Assembly (NCBI RefSeq): GCF_002007115.1 | Contig: NZ_MVAD01000003.1 | Location: forward strand, 62,001-126,000 | Reading direction: 5' to 3' | DNA from: Massilia sp. KIM | GTDB lineage: Bacteria; Pseudomonadota; Gammaproteobacteria; Burkholderiales; Burkholderiaceae_D | Length of the DNA stretch: 64,000 nucleotides | Shown here: piece after piece, positions 54,141 through 62,107 of the stretch | Layout of the letters: each line of letters opens with the position of its first letter | Numbering within the stretch: position 1 is the first letter of the stretch | Notes under the pieces: generated by a model | Database searches by the model: none | What the model saw: only the letters and a program-made list of their open reading frames with translations | Told to the model about the DNA's origin: nothing | Made by a program: the position numbers and the translations under genes

Positions 54141-56963
54141 TCAAGCCGCCTTCGCCGCCTCTTTCCTGCGCTGCAGCACGAAGATCGGCTGCGCCCACTG
54201 CATGTCCTTCTTCTTCTTGCTCGTGATGAGCGTCAGTTCGGAAGGGTCGTAGACGTCGGTGTTGTGGGTCAGCGGCGTGGTCATCAGGTACTGGGCGTCG
54301 GTGTTCTTGAGGAACTCGCCGACCAGCTGGATGTTGCGGATGTCCAGGTGGGCGAAGGGTTCGTCGATGAACACGAAGCCGCCCGAGCCTTCCTCCGACT
54401 TCAGCAGGCCGATCAGGAGCACAAGCGACTTCATCACCTGCTGGCCGCCCGAGGCTTCGCCGTCGTTCATGCCGATCTGGTCCTTGCCGTCGAACTTGAA
54501 GCGCACGTGCAGGCCGGCCTGGGCCAGCTGGACGTCGTCGTTCTCCAGGCGCACCGGGTCGGCCTGGACGTCGATGCCCGCCAGTTCGCCCAGCTCCTTG
54601 ATGTTCTTGGTATAGGTCTTGATCGTGTAACGCAGGCGCTCGATGTAGGCGCCGCGCGCGTTGGCGGTGGCCTCGATCGCGCGGTTGTTCTGGTAGCGCC
54701 GCTCCTCGGTCTCGCTCTGGCGGTTCTCGAGCTGGTCGTGCAGGCGCTGGTACTGGTCGATCACGGTGGCGTCCAGTTCCCAGTCGTCGCGCGCCAGCGC
54801 ATGCTCGAGCGACTGCAGGCGCAGGTTGACCTGGTGGGCGTTCTGGTGCTTGGCCACGAGGTCGCCGCGCCAGTTGGCGTTCTTCCAGTTGGCCGGCACG
54901 TGGCGCCAGCTGCGGCGCAGCTCCAGCAAGGCCTTGGCGTGCTCGCTGCGCTGCTCGAGCTGGCGGCGGTGGTTCAGGCGCATGCCCGCTTCCGCTTCCG
55001 ACAGCGCCATGCGCGCGTTCTGCCACACGGTGTCGGCGCGGGTGCGCGCCACCGTGGCGTTCTTGCTCAGGGTCTGCAGTTCGCCCAGGCGCGCGCCGAC
55101 TTCCAGGCGCTCGGTCTTGAGCGGGGCCACCGAGCGCGCGGCCTCCTCGAACTCGGCCTGGCGCGCCGCCAGTTCCTTGGCCGCGTCGACGCCGGCCAGG
55201 CGGGCCTTCAAGCCGCCCACTTCGGCGGCCAGCTTGGAGATCGACAGGGTCAGCGCGTCTTCCTGGGCTTCCAGGGCCGGCAGCGACTTCTGGATCGCTT
55301 CCAGGCGCTGGGTCTTGCCGGCCGAACCGAAGCGGTAGCGCGAAGGCTCGACGAACAGCGAGCGGCCGCCGCGGCGTTCGCGGTGGTAGGCGTCGGGCGT
55401 GATCCATTCCTCGGCGCGGGTCTTGAAGCCCTCATCCACCGAATCGACGCGCTCGATGCGCGCCAGCTGGTCGATCAGCCAGCCCGGCGCCTTGCCGGAG
55501 AAACGCACCACCGACAGCAGGCTGTCGTCCTTCACCACCGGCGCTTCGATGCAGTCCGGCACGATGAAGTGGCGATAGCGTTCCTTCTCCGCCAGGCGGT
55601 AGGCGGCCGGCGCGTCCTTGGCTTTTTCGAGCAGCACCACCGAGGCGTAGCCGCCCAGCACGCCCTCGACCGCGCCCTGCCATTTCGGATCCGTCACTTC
55701 GACGATGTCCGACAGCATGTTGTGGGCGATGCCCTCGTCGCGCAGCACGCGGCGCATCAGGCGCTGTGCTTCCGGCTCCGGCATCGCGCTCTTGCCCTGC
55801 AGGGCCGAGATGGTCGCCATCTCGGCCGCGATCTTGTTCGAGACGATCTCGCGGGCCGCGCGCTGGCGCGCCAGCTCGGCTTCCTTGTCTTCGAGCTGCT
55901 TGGCCACTTCGGCGATGTCGGCGCCGGCGTCGGCCGCCAGCTTCTGCAGGCGGTCGCGCTGTTCCAGCACGCTTTCCAGGGGCTTGAGGCGGGCGTTGAT
56001 CTGGTTCAGGCGGCCGGCCAGTTCGGTGGCTTCCTGTTCCAGCTGGGTCTCGAGCTTCTGGGCCTCGGTCAGGGCGCGCTGCTGGGCCGCGAGCTGGTTG
56101 CGCTTCTCGGTCAGCATGCTGTCGGCCTGGGCCAGCGGCTTCCTGGCTTCGCGCAGGGTGCGGCTCATGTTGGCCGCCTTCTCGCGCGCCTCGTGGTATT
56201 CGAGGGCCGGCAGCACTTCTTCCTGCAGGTCGCGCTTTTCCTTGTGCAGGTCCGACCACTGGTGGTAGTTGGCCACGCGCAGGCGCAGGCCCTCGAGGTT
56301 GATGCGCGAGGTTTCCAGCTCGGCCTCGAAGCGCTTGAGCTCCGTCTCGGTGTCGCGCTGGTGGCGCTTGGCCTCGTCGTAGGCGTCCAGCACTTCCTTG
56401 TCGCCGAAGACCTGGAACACCAGGTCGAGCAACTGGCGCGGCGCGTATTCGCACAGCTTGTCGGTCTCGCCCTGCTCCAGGGCCAGCACCTTGGACATCG
56501 CCGGCGACAGACCGGCTGAGGCCAGGCGCTTGCGGTAGTTCTCCACGCCCAGCCAGTCGGTGGCTTCGGTGACTTCCTCGATCTCGACGTTACCCGGGCG
56601 CATCAGGTACTGGCGCTTCCAGTCGCCGCCGTTCTTCTGCACCTGGCAGAACAGGGTCACCTCGTCGTCCGAGAAGAAGCCCGAATGGCGGAACGGACGG
56701 TTCGAGAGCTGGCGGCCGACCGCCTTGTTGTCGACCACGGCGCGGATCCAGGCGCTCTGCTGGCCCGAGTGGCGCGCGTAATGCTTGTAGGTGCGGCCCA
56801 TCGAGCAGTCCAGGCCGAACAGGGTGCGCAGCGCGTCCAGCAGGGTGGTCTTGCCCGAGCCGTTCTGGCCGGCGATGGTGATGATCTTGGCGTCCAGCGG
56901 GATGTTCTTGATCCGCTGCCAGTAATCCCAGTGGACCAGTTCGAGTGATTTGATATGGAACAT
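54141..56963 (-). CDS. mksB: SMC-like ATPase of the MksBEF condensin, MksB
   Basis: A 940-aa SMC-family protein. Walker A (GQNGSGKT) is at 32-39, then a long coiled coil (about 190-400), a hinge-like globular middle (about 405-570), a second coiled coil (about 580-790), the signature ASGGQQ at 837-842 and Walker B with D867-E868 (FIDEP). The arms are shorter than in SMC or MukB, as in the MksB group. It should bind DNA, dimerise at the hinge and act with MksE and MksF in chromosome organisation. It is the last gene of a three-gene operon with 8 bp to mksE. No mksG/jetD nuclease gene is adjacent. Confidence 0.85.
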   Translation of the reverse strand: MFHIKSLELVHWDYWQRIKNIPLDAKIITIAGQNGSGKTTLLDALRTLFGLDCSMGRTYKHYARHSGQQSAWIRAVVDNKAVGRQLSNRPFRHSGFFSDDEVTLFCQVQKNGGDWKRQYLMRPGNVEIEEVTEATDWLGVENYRKRLASAGLSPAMSKVLALEQGETDKLCEYAPRQLLDLVFQVFGDKEVLDAYDEAKRHQRDTETELKRFEAELETSRINLEGLRLRVANYHQWSDLHKEKRDLQEEVLPALEYHEAREKAANMSRTLREARKPLAQADSMLTEKRNQLAAQQRALTEAQKLETQLEQEATELAGRLNQINARLKPLESVLEQRDRLQKLAADAGADIAEVAKQLEDKEAELARQRAAREIVSNKIAAEMATISALQGKSAMPEPEAQRLMRRVLRDEGIAHNMLSDIVEVTDPKWQGAVEGVLGGYASVVLLEKAKDAPAAYRLAEKERYRHFIVPDCIEAPVVKDDSLLSVVRFSGKAPGWLIDQLARIERVDSVDEGFKTRAEEWITPDAYHRERRGGRSLFVEPSRYRFGSAGKTQRLEAIQKSLPALEAQEDALTLSISKLAAEVGGLKARLAGVDAAKELAARQAEFEEAARSVAPLKTERLEVGARLGELQTLSKNATVARTRADTVWQNARMALSEAEAGMRLNHRRQLEQRSEHAKALLELRRSWRHVPANWKNANWRGDLVAKHQNAHQVNLRLQSLEHALARDDWELDATVIDQYQRLHDQLENRQSETEERRYQNNRAIEATANARGAYIERLRYTIKTYTKNIKELGELAGIDVQADPVRLENDDVQLAQAGLHVRFKFDGKDQIGMNDGEASGGQQVMKSLVLLIGLLKSEEGSGGFVFIDEPFAHLDIRNIQLVGEFLKNTDAQYLMTTPLTHNTDVYDPSELTLITSKKKKDMQWAQPIFVLQRRKEAAKAA

Positions 56964-56971
56964 CGGCTATC

Positions 56972-57745
56972 TCAGTTCGGGGTATCGGTGACCGGATCGG
57001 TGACCGGATCGGTGACCGGGTCGGCGGCAGGATCGGCGGCATTGTCGGCGGCCGCGGCTTCCACCACCGGGTCGTTGGCGGCTTCGGCCTCGGCCGGCGG
57101 GCGCTTGGGCGCGGCGGCCAGCGGTGCGCGCTTGAACACCTCGGCCAGGGCGCCGTTGATGATGCGCTCCTTGAGCACGTCGGTGTCCATCAGGAGGTCG
57201 AGCAGCGGGCCTTCCAGGATCACGTCGCCGCGGCGCTCGATGAAGCCGAGCTTGGACAGCACGCCCAGGTTCATGTCCATGCGGGTCTTCTTGCCCAGCT
57301 TGTCGCCGAAGTCGGACAGCAGCGCGGTGTAGGAAATGCCGATCGAGGTGTCCTCGGCGCGCGGGATGGGCGCGTCCTTGTCGAACAGGTCGGTCTGGTC
57401 GTCGTCCACCGTGGTGTGGGTTTCCTGGCGCTCGCGCTTTGGCAGGATGATCTGGGCCCAGAGCACCACCAGCAGGGCCACGCCGTCGCGGGTCAGGCCG
57501 AAGTTGTTGTTCTGCCAGATGTCCTTGGCGCCGAAGATCTTCGGCTCCACGTTGCGGTGCAGGGCGATGGTCACGTGGTCGGCGTAGACGTTGTCGAGCA
57601 GCTTGAGGCCCGATTCCAGCAGGCGCTTGTCGACTTCGGCGCGGAACTGGTCGTCCGACAGCGCGCGCTTGACCATCTTGTCGTCGCGGCGCAGGGTCTG
57701 GTGCGTGAGCAGGCGCGCGATCAGGATTTGTGCATCGTCATTCAT
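56972..57745 (-). CDS. mksE: MksE-like condensin accessory subunit
   Basis: A 257-aa soluble protein with winged-helix-like halves (about 1-115 and 140-215) in the KITE-type accessory pattern, then an Ala/Pro-rich tail with VTDP repeats encoded by 12-bp ACCGGATCGGTG-like units near the stop. It is placed between the kleisin-like and SMC-like genes, as MksE is in known MksFEB operons; the start overlaps the mksF stop by 8 bp. The assignment relies on position and size as much as on sequence. Confidence 0.72.
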   Translation of the reverse strand: MNDDAQILIARLLTHQTLRRDDKMVKRALSDDQFRAEVDKRLLESGLKLLDNVYADHVTIALHRNVEPKIFGAKDIWQNNNFGLTRDGVALLVVLWAQIILPKRERQETHTTVDDDQTDLFDKDAPIPRAEDTSIGISYTALLSDFGDKLGKKTRMDMNLGVLSKLGFIERRGDVILEGPLLDLLMDTDVLKERIINGALAEVFKRAPLAAAPKRPPAEAEAANDPVVEAAAADNAADPAADPVTDPVTDPVTDTPN

Positions 57746-59108
57746 TGGGCGTGCCCGGTTCTTGATTCAGTGAGAGGGTTGCAATCGACATGGCCGCGAC
57801 CTCGGGGTCGTCCAGCGGAATCATGTCGTCGGTCGGCTCGAAAGTCAGCGGCAGGCGCGCCAGGTCGGCGGTCGGGCCCTGCAGGCTGGCCTCGGCGGCG
57901 TCGCCCAGCAGCGGCAGGAGCGAAGCGCGGTAGGAAGCCACCGCGAAGCTGGCCGGCAGGATGGATTCGTGCAGCTGGACCTTCTTCGGACCGATGTCCG
58001 AGAACTCCGGGAAGTTGCCGAGGTTGGCGAAATCGGCCAGCTTGTTGATCCAGTCGTTCAGCTCGAGCTGGGCGGCCGGGTTGTCGTTGACGGTCAGCGG
58101 CGCGTCCTGGCCGCTCGGCAGGCCCTTCGGTCCGGTCGAGATGACGCGCTCGGCCAGCAGTTCGGTCTCGGCCACGTCGATCATCTCGGCCGGGGTGGTG
58201 AACAGCGGCACCACCGGGCGGTCGATCGCCCCTTCGGCCAGGCTGGCCAGGTCCTCGTGGGCCAGCAGCCAGCGCTTGACGTCGGTGGTCGAGAGGCCGG
58301 ACTGGCCCAGGTGCACGCGCTGGCGCTCGATCTGGTTCAGGGCGCGCGAGAACATGCCCTGCATGTTCAAGAGCGCGCTCTGGGCGCGGCCGATGGCCTG
58401 GGCCGCCTTGTGGGTGGCGGCGTCGGCGCGCTCGTCGCTGGTGATGGCGCGCATGATGGCCGAGCCCTTCTCGACCCAGTCGCAGGCCATGTGCCACTTG
58501 GCCTGCGAGGTGCGCAGGCGGAATTCGGAACCGGAAGCGATGGCGTCGCGGAACTCCTCGGTCAGCTCGACCAGGCGGCCCAGCAGGTGCTTGAGCTGGT
58601 CGACCGTGACCCCGCCCACCGCCTGGGCGCCCGCCACCTGGGACAGCAGGAAGCCCATCTCGGCGTCGTCGTCCTCGGGCTTGCCCAGGGCCAGCAGGGT
58701 GTCGAGGGCGGACAGCACGTTGCGCGCCAGCGGCGTGATGCGGTAGACCGCGCCCGGCGCGTCCCAGGCCAGCAGGCCGTGGGTGCGCAGGCGGTTCAGC
58801 ACGGTTTCCAGGCTTTCCGGGATCAGGTAGGCCAGTTTCTGGTTGATGTCGGCGCGCGAGAAGGCCGAGCTGGCGGTGTCGCCGGCCAGTTCTCGCAGCA
58901 CCAGCAGGCGCACCAGCACGCCATCCTGGCTGCCGTGGAACAGCGCCGAGAAGGCCGACAGCATGGGCTGGGCGCGCTTGAGGTGGAACACCTGCTCGAT
59001 CTCGTCCGGTGCCACGCCCTCGTGGAAGTGGGCCTGGAGCGGATCGTCTTCCTGCGCTGTCGTAAGGGAGTCCGCGGCGAGGGCCGCGCTGCCAAGGTGG
59101 TCGATCAT
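57738..59108 (-). CDS. mksF: MksF-like kleisin subunit
   Basis: A 456-aa soluble protein with an N-terminal winged-helix (about 40-130), a central helical part (about 140-270) and a C-terminal winged-helix-like region that runs from about 300 to 440, the pattern of a kleisin bridging the two SMC heads. It leads the mksF-mksE-mksB operon. No strong ribosome site is visible at ATG 59108. A TATACT -10-like box lies about 50 bp upstream. Assignment rests on length, order and context. Confidence 0.72.
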   Translation of the reverse strand: MIDHLGSAALAADSLTTAQEDDPLQAHFHEGVAPDEIEQVFHLKRAQPMLSAFSALFHGSQDGVLVRLLVLRELAGDTASSAFSRADINQKLAYLIPESLETVLNRLRTHGLLAWDAPGAVYRITPLARNVLSALDTLLALGKPEDDDAEMGFLLSQVAGAQAVGGVTVDQLKHLLGRLVELTEEFRDAIASGSEFRLRTSQAKWHMACDWVEKGSAIMRAITSDERADAATHKAAQAIGRAQSALLNMQGMFSRALNQIERQRVHLGQSGLSTTDVKRWLLAHEDLASLAEGAIDRPVVPLFTTPAEMIDVAETELLAERVISTGPKGLPSGQDAPLTVNDNPAAQLELNDWINKLADFANLGNFPEFSDIGPKKVQLHESILPASFAVASYRASLLPLLGDAAEASLQGPTADLARLPLTFEPTDDMIPLDDPEVAAMSIATLSLNQEPGTPNE

Positions 59109-59158
59109 CTGTGGAATACCGTCGTCTGGCGCGGACAGACATGCTCCGCGGGGGCGTC

Positions 59159-59164
59159 AGTATA
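59159..59164 (-). promoter_or_regulatory. Probable -10 box of the mks operon
   Basis: TATACT on the minus strand, one base from the consensus, 50 bp before the mksF start. No matching -35 is present at 16-18 bp, so it may need an activator. Confidence 0.35.
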
Positions 59165-59230
59165 ACAGTTAAGATCGGGCAATTTGCAGTTCGGCAGCAC
59201 CTTGGCAAGCTGTCAATGGCGGGAATGACA

Positions 59231-59280
59231 CATTACCATAGGGAAATAATCAAGCCGACAGTATTGCCTGATTGGTAATG
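59231..59280. repeat. CATTACCA/TGGTAATG inverted repeat
   Basis: Two 8-bp arms at 59231-59238 and 59273-59280 with a second inner pair AATCA/TGATT. It lies between the mksF promoter and the end of the DUF3108 gene, and might be an operator for the mks operon or a weak 3' hairpin. Confidence 0.35.
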
Positions 59281-59281
59281 A

Positions 59282-60034
59282 TTACTGCCGGGTGATGGTC
59301 TTCACCGTCTGTTCGATGGTCTCCTTGTCGCCATCGGTGAAGCGCAGCTTGACCGGATACCACTCGCGTTCCGGGGCCAGCCAGACCTGCAGGGTCTGGT
59401 CCTTGTCGTCCGGCAGCGGCAGGCGTTCCAATAGGACGGCGTCGAGCTCGCCCAGGCCGGTCTTGACCTTCTCGCGCTTGACGACCCGGAAGGTCCAGGT
59501 CTCGGCGTCGCGCCGGCCGGCCACGAAGAAGGGCCATTCCGAGCCCGGCTTGAACCTGTCGCCGGCGGCGCGCGCCACGGCGGCCAGTTGCCAGGTGACC
59601 GAGACGCGGTCCTGCTCGCCGCCCTTGAGCGGATAGGTTTGCTCGCTTTCGGAGAAACTCAGGGTCTTGCTGGCGCGCTCGAAGGTCGTGGTGGTGGGAC
59701 TCTTGCGCAGGCGCTTTTCCCAGAACTCGGCCGGGGCCAGTCCATAGGCGTCGATCGCGCCCTGGCTGCGGTCGTCGGTGATGGTGCCCAGCACCGCCAC
59801 CCGCGATTCGGCGCGCACGCTGTAGCGCCCCTCGCCGGCGCGCCAGGCGATGATGGCCTCGCCCTTGAGCGAAAAGCCGCGCTGGCGCGCGCTCAGGTCG
59901 TAGTTCAGGTCGGCCGAGGGCGGCAACTCGAAGGGGCGCTTGGGGGCCGGGTGCGCGTCTTGCGCCTGGGCCATGCCGGCGCCCAGCGCCAGCAGCAATC
60001 CTGCGCTGGCGAGTCGAATGTTCTTTAGATGCAT
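59282..60034 (-). CDS. DUF3108 periplasmic protein
   Basis: A 250-aa exported protein (signal about 1-24, ending AQA) with a DUF3108 beta-rich domain from about 40 to 245, marked by LNYDLSARQRGFSLKGEA, RKSPTTTTFERA and VWLAPEREWYPVKLRF. It is the second of a tandem pair, 1 bp after the upstream DUF3108 gene. The function is unknown; such proteins are thought to bind lipid or glycan in the envelope, which is only a suggestion. Confidence 0.85.
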   Translation of the reverse strand: MHLKNIRLASAGLLLALGAGMAQAQDAHPAPKRPFELPPSADLNYDLSARQRGFSLKGEAIIAWRAGEGRYSVRAESRVAVLGTITDDRSQGAIDAYGLAPAEFWEKRLRKSPTTTTFERASKTLSFSESEQTYPLKGGEQDRVSVTWQLAAVARAAGDRFKPGSEWPFFVAGRRDAETWTFRVVKREKVKTGLGELDAVLLERLPLPDDKDQTLQVWLAPEREWYPVKLRFTDGDKETIEQTVKTITRQ

Positions 60035-60035
60035 A

Positions 60036-61166
60036 TCAGGATCCTGGTCGGTTCAAGACGATATTATTAACGGTTTGCGTCGTGACCGCTCCGCTCGCTT
60101 CGGTATTGCGTATCTGCACCGGCATCCAGCCATGGGCCGGGGCCAGCCAGACGTCCAGGCGCGACTTGTAGGAACCCGGCTTAGGCGGGCGCGTCAGGCG
60201 CCAGGTCTGCAGGCGGCCGAGCCGGGTGTCGATCTCTTCCTGTCCCACCACGTTAAAGCGGAACACGCTGGCGTCGCGGTCCTCGCCCACCAGGATGTCG
60301 ATGTCCCCGCTCAGCTGCTTGGCGTCGCCGCGCGCGATCGCCGTCAGTTGCAGGGGAATGCTGGCCTTGTCCTGGGCGCCCGGCGCCAGCGGGTACACGG
60401 CTTGGGACGCCGAAAAACTGATCTTGTTCCCCTGCCAGTCGAAATGGGTGGCCGTCAGCGAGCGGCCGCGCCGCTTTTCCGTCATCCGGATGGGTGCGAA
60501 GCCGGTCGCGGCCACCGCCCCTTCGCTGGTCAGCACGACCAGGTTCACGCGCGTGAACACCACGCGGATGCCGGCCTCGACCTTGATGCGGTAGCTGTGC
60601 TCGTCCAGGCGCCAGGACAGCAGCGCCTCGCCCGACCAGCGGGTGCCGTCGGCATCGATGCGGGCGACGTCCAGCGTGATGTCGGCGGGAGGCGGCATGT
60701 CCACCACGTAAGTGCGCAACTCGGGCGCGGGCGGCGGGGACGGAGCGGGCGCAGCAGGCGGAGCGGGCTCGGGCGCCGGGGCCGGCGCGGCGGGAGGCAT
60801 CGGGGCGGCCTGGGTGAGCTCGGGCAGGGCCGGCGCTGGCGGCGGCGGCGCCGAGTCCGGCGGCGCGTCCCCGCTGCCAGGGGCGGCCGTGCCCGGCTCC
60901 AGCGGCAGCGGCGCGATCTCGGGCACCGGCGGCGGATCGAGCCGGGGTTCCGGCAGCGGCGCCGGCGCGGGCGGCGCCGGGACAGAGGGCGAGGGCTGGG
61001 GCAGCAGCTCGGCCAGCATGGTGCGCGGGCCCTCGGCGGCGGCGAAGCCGCGCGGCAGGCCCAGGTTCGCATCGAGCAGCCGGAACACCAGCCAGTGCAG
61101 CAGCACGACCAGCGTGCCGAGCACCAGCGCACGGCGCGGTTGGTGGAAGAACGATGCGGAACTCAT
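60036..61166 (-). CDS. DUF3108 protein with TonB-like Pro-rich spacer
   Basis: A 376-aa protein with a short cytoplasmic N-terminus, one TM helix (about 15-33), a periplasmic spacer of about 110 residues (about 50-155) made mostly of Pro, Ala and Glu, and a C-terminal DUF3108 domain (about 160-370) with a KISFSASQAVYPLAPGAQDKAS stretch and a VWLAPAHGWMPVQIR end. The TM anchor plus long rigid spacer would let the domain span the periplasm like TonB. It precedes a second DUF3108 gene. Confidence 0.83.
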   Translation of the reverse strand: MSSASFFHQPRRALVLGTLVVLLHWLVFRLLDANLGLPRGFAAAEGPRTMLAELLPQPSPSVPAPPAPAPLPEPRLDPPPVPEIAPLPLEPGTAAPGSGDAPPDSAPPPPAPALPELTQAAPMPPAAPAPAPEPAPPAAPAPSPPPAPELRTYVVDMPPPADITLDVARIDADGTRWSGEALLSWRLDEHSYRIKVEAGIRVVFTRVNLVVLTSEGAVAATGFAPIRMTEKRRGRSLTATHFDWQGNKISFSASQAVYPLAPGAQDKASIPLQLTAIARGDAKQLSGDIDILVGEDRDASVFRFNVVGQEEIDTRLGRLQTWRLTRPPKPGSYKSRLDVWLAPAHGWMPVQIRNTEASGAVTTQTVNNIVLNRPGS

Positions 61167-61279
61167 TCCGCTAGTGTAGCCTGCCGCCGGCCGGACCGCT
61201 GCCGCCGGGCCTGGCGCAATGCATGGCCCTGCCCCCCGTTATCTGCTACGCTTGCCGCATCAATGACCGGAGAGACATC

Positions 61280-61999
61280 ATGCTCAAGCCCCCCATGCCG
61301 AACTTGGCCGGAATGACCGACACCCTGGAATTCGTGAAGAACCTGTGGGGCAGCATGAACATCCCCGGGGTCACGGTGCCGGGAATGACGGGCAATTCCC
61401 TCTCCACGGACGAGCTGGACAAGAAGATCGCCGACCTCAAGGCGGTCGAATCCTGGCTCAACCTGAACATCGGCATGCTGCGCGGCACGATCCAGGCCCT
61501 GGAGGTCCAGCGCGGCACCCTCGCCACCCTCAAGTCCATGGGCGAGAGCATGGCCCAGGCCATGAGCCAGGCCGGCAGCACCGGCGAAGCCGCGATGGCG
61601 CCCTTCACCCAGTTCTTCGCCCAGGCGGCGCAGGCCGCCCATGCCTCCCCTTCCGCCTCCGCGACGGCGCCGGCGGGCGCGGCCCCGGCGGCGGCCCAGC
61701 CGGCCCAGCCGGCCCAGCCGCCCAAGCCCGAGGATGCGGCGACCGCGGCAGGGCCGGGCGCGGCCGCCATGCCTGCCGCGGTCGCTTGGTGGAACGTGCT
61801 CCAGGAGCAATTCCGCCAGGCCGTGGCGAGCACCATGCCGCCGGACGGCGCGGCGGGCAAGAACGGCGGCTCGCCCCTCGACGTCTCCGGCGGCGCGCCC
61901 CAGCCAGGGCCCGCGGCCGATGCGCCGGACGCGCCGGCGGGCAATGGCGCGAATGGCCGCGGCGCCCGCGGCGCACGCGGCAAGGCCGACAAGGCTTGA
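61280..61999 (+). CDS. PhaM-like polyhydroxyalkanoate granule protein
   Basis: A 239-aa protein of the PhaM family. The N-terminal half has FVKNLWGSM, a short PGM turn, LSTDELDKKIADLKAVESWLNLNIGMLRGTIQALEVQR-type helix, the family hallmark. The C-terminal half is Ala/Pro-rich and ends in a basic GRGARGARGKADKA tail, as in PhaM, where Lys/Arg repeats bind DNA and link PHB granules to the nucleoid. PhaM also activates PhaC. GGAGAG lies before ATG 61280. Confidence 0.85.
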   Translation: MLKPPMPNLAGMTDTLEFVKNLWGSMNIPGVTVPGMTGNSLSTDELDKKIADLKAVESWLNLNIGMLRGTIQALEVQRGTLATLKSMGESMAQAMSQAGSTGEAAMAPFTQFFAQAAQAAHASPSASATAPAGAAPAAAQPAQPAQPPKPEDAATAAGPGAAAMPAAVAWWNVLQEQFRQAVASTMPPDGAAGKNGGSPLDVSGGAPQPGPAADAPDAPAGNGANGRGARGARGKADKA

Positions 62000-62107
62000 T
62001 CCAGCTCACGCACCGTTGACGAGTCCGGTGGCGCCTGCGCGCCAACCGTGCTGAACTATCCGGGCGGGCCGGCACGCCCGGCCGCGCCCACGTCCAGCGG
62101 AGCGCGC

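Noticed and set aside
54141..59108. Complete Wadjet plasmid-defence system
   Set aside because: Only three of four components are present; no JetD/MksG-like nuclease lies next to the operon.
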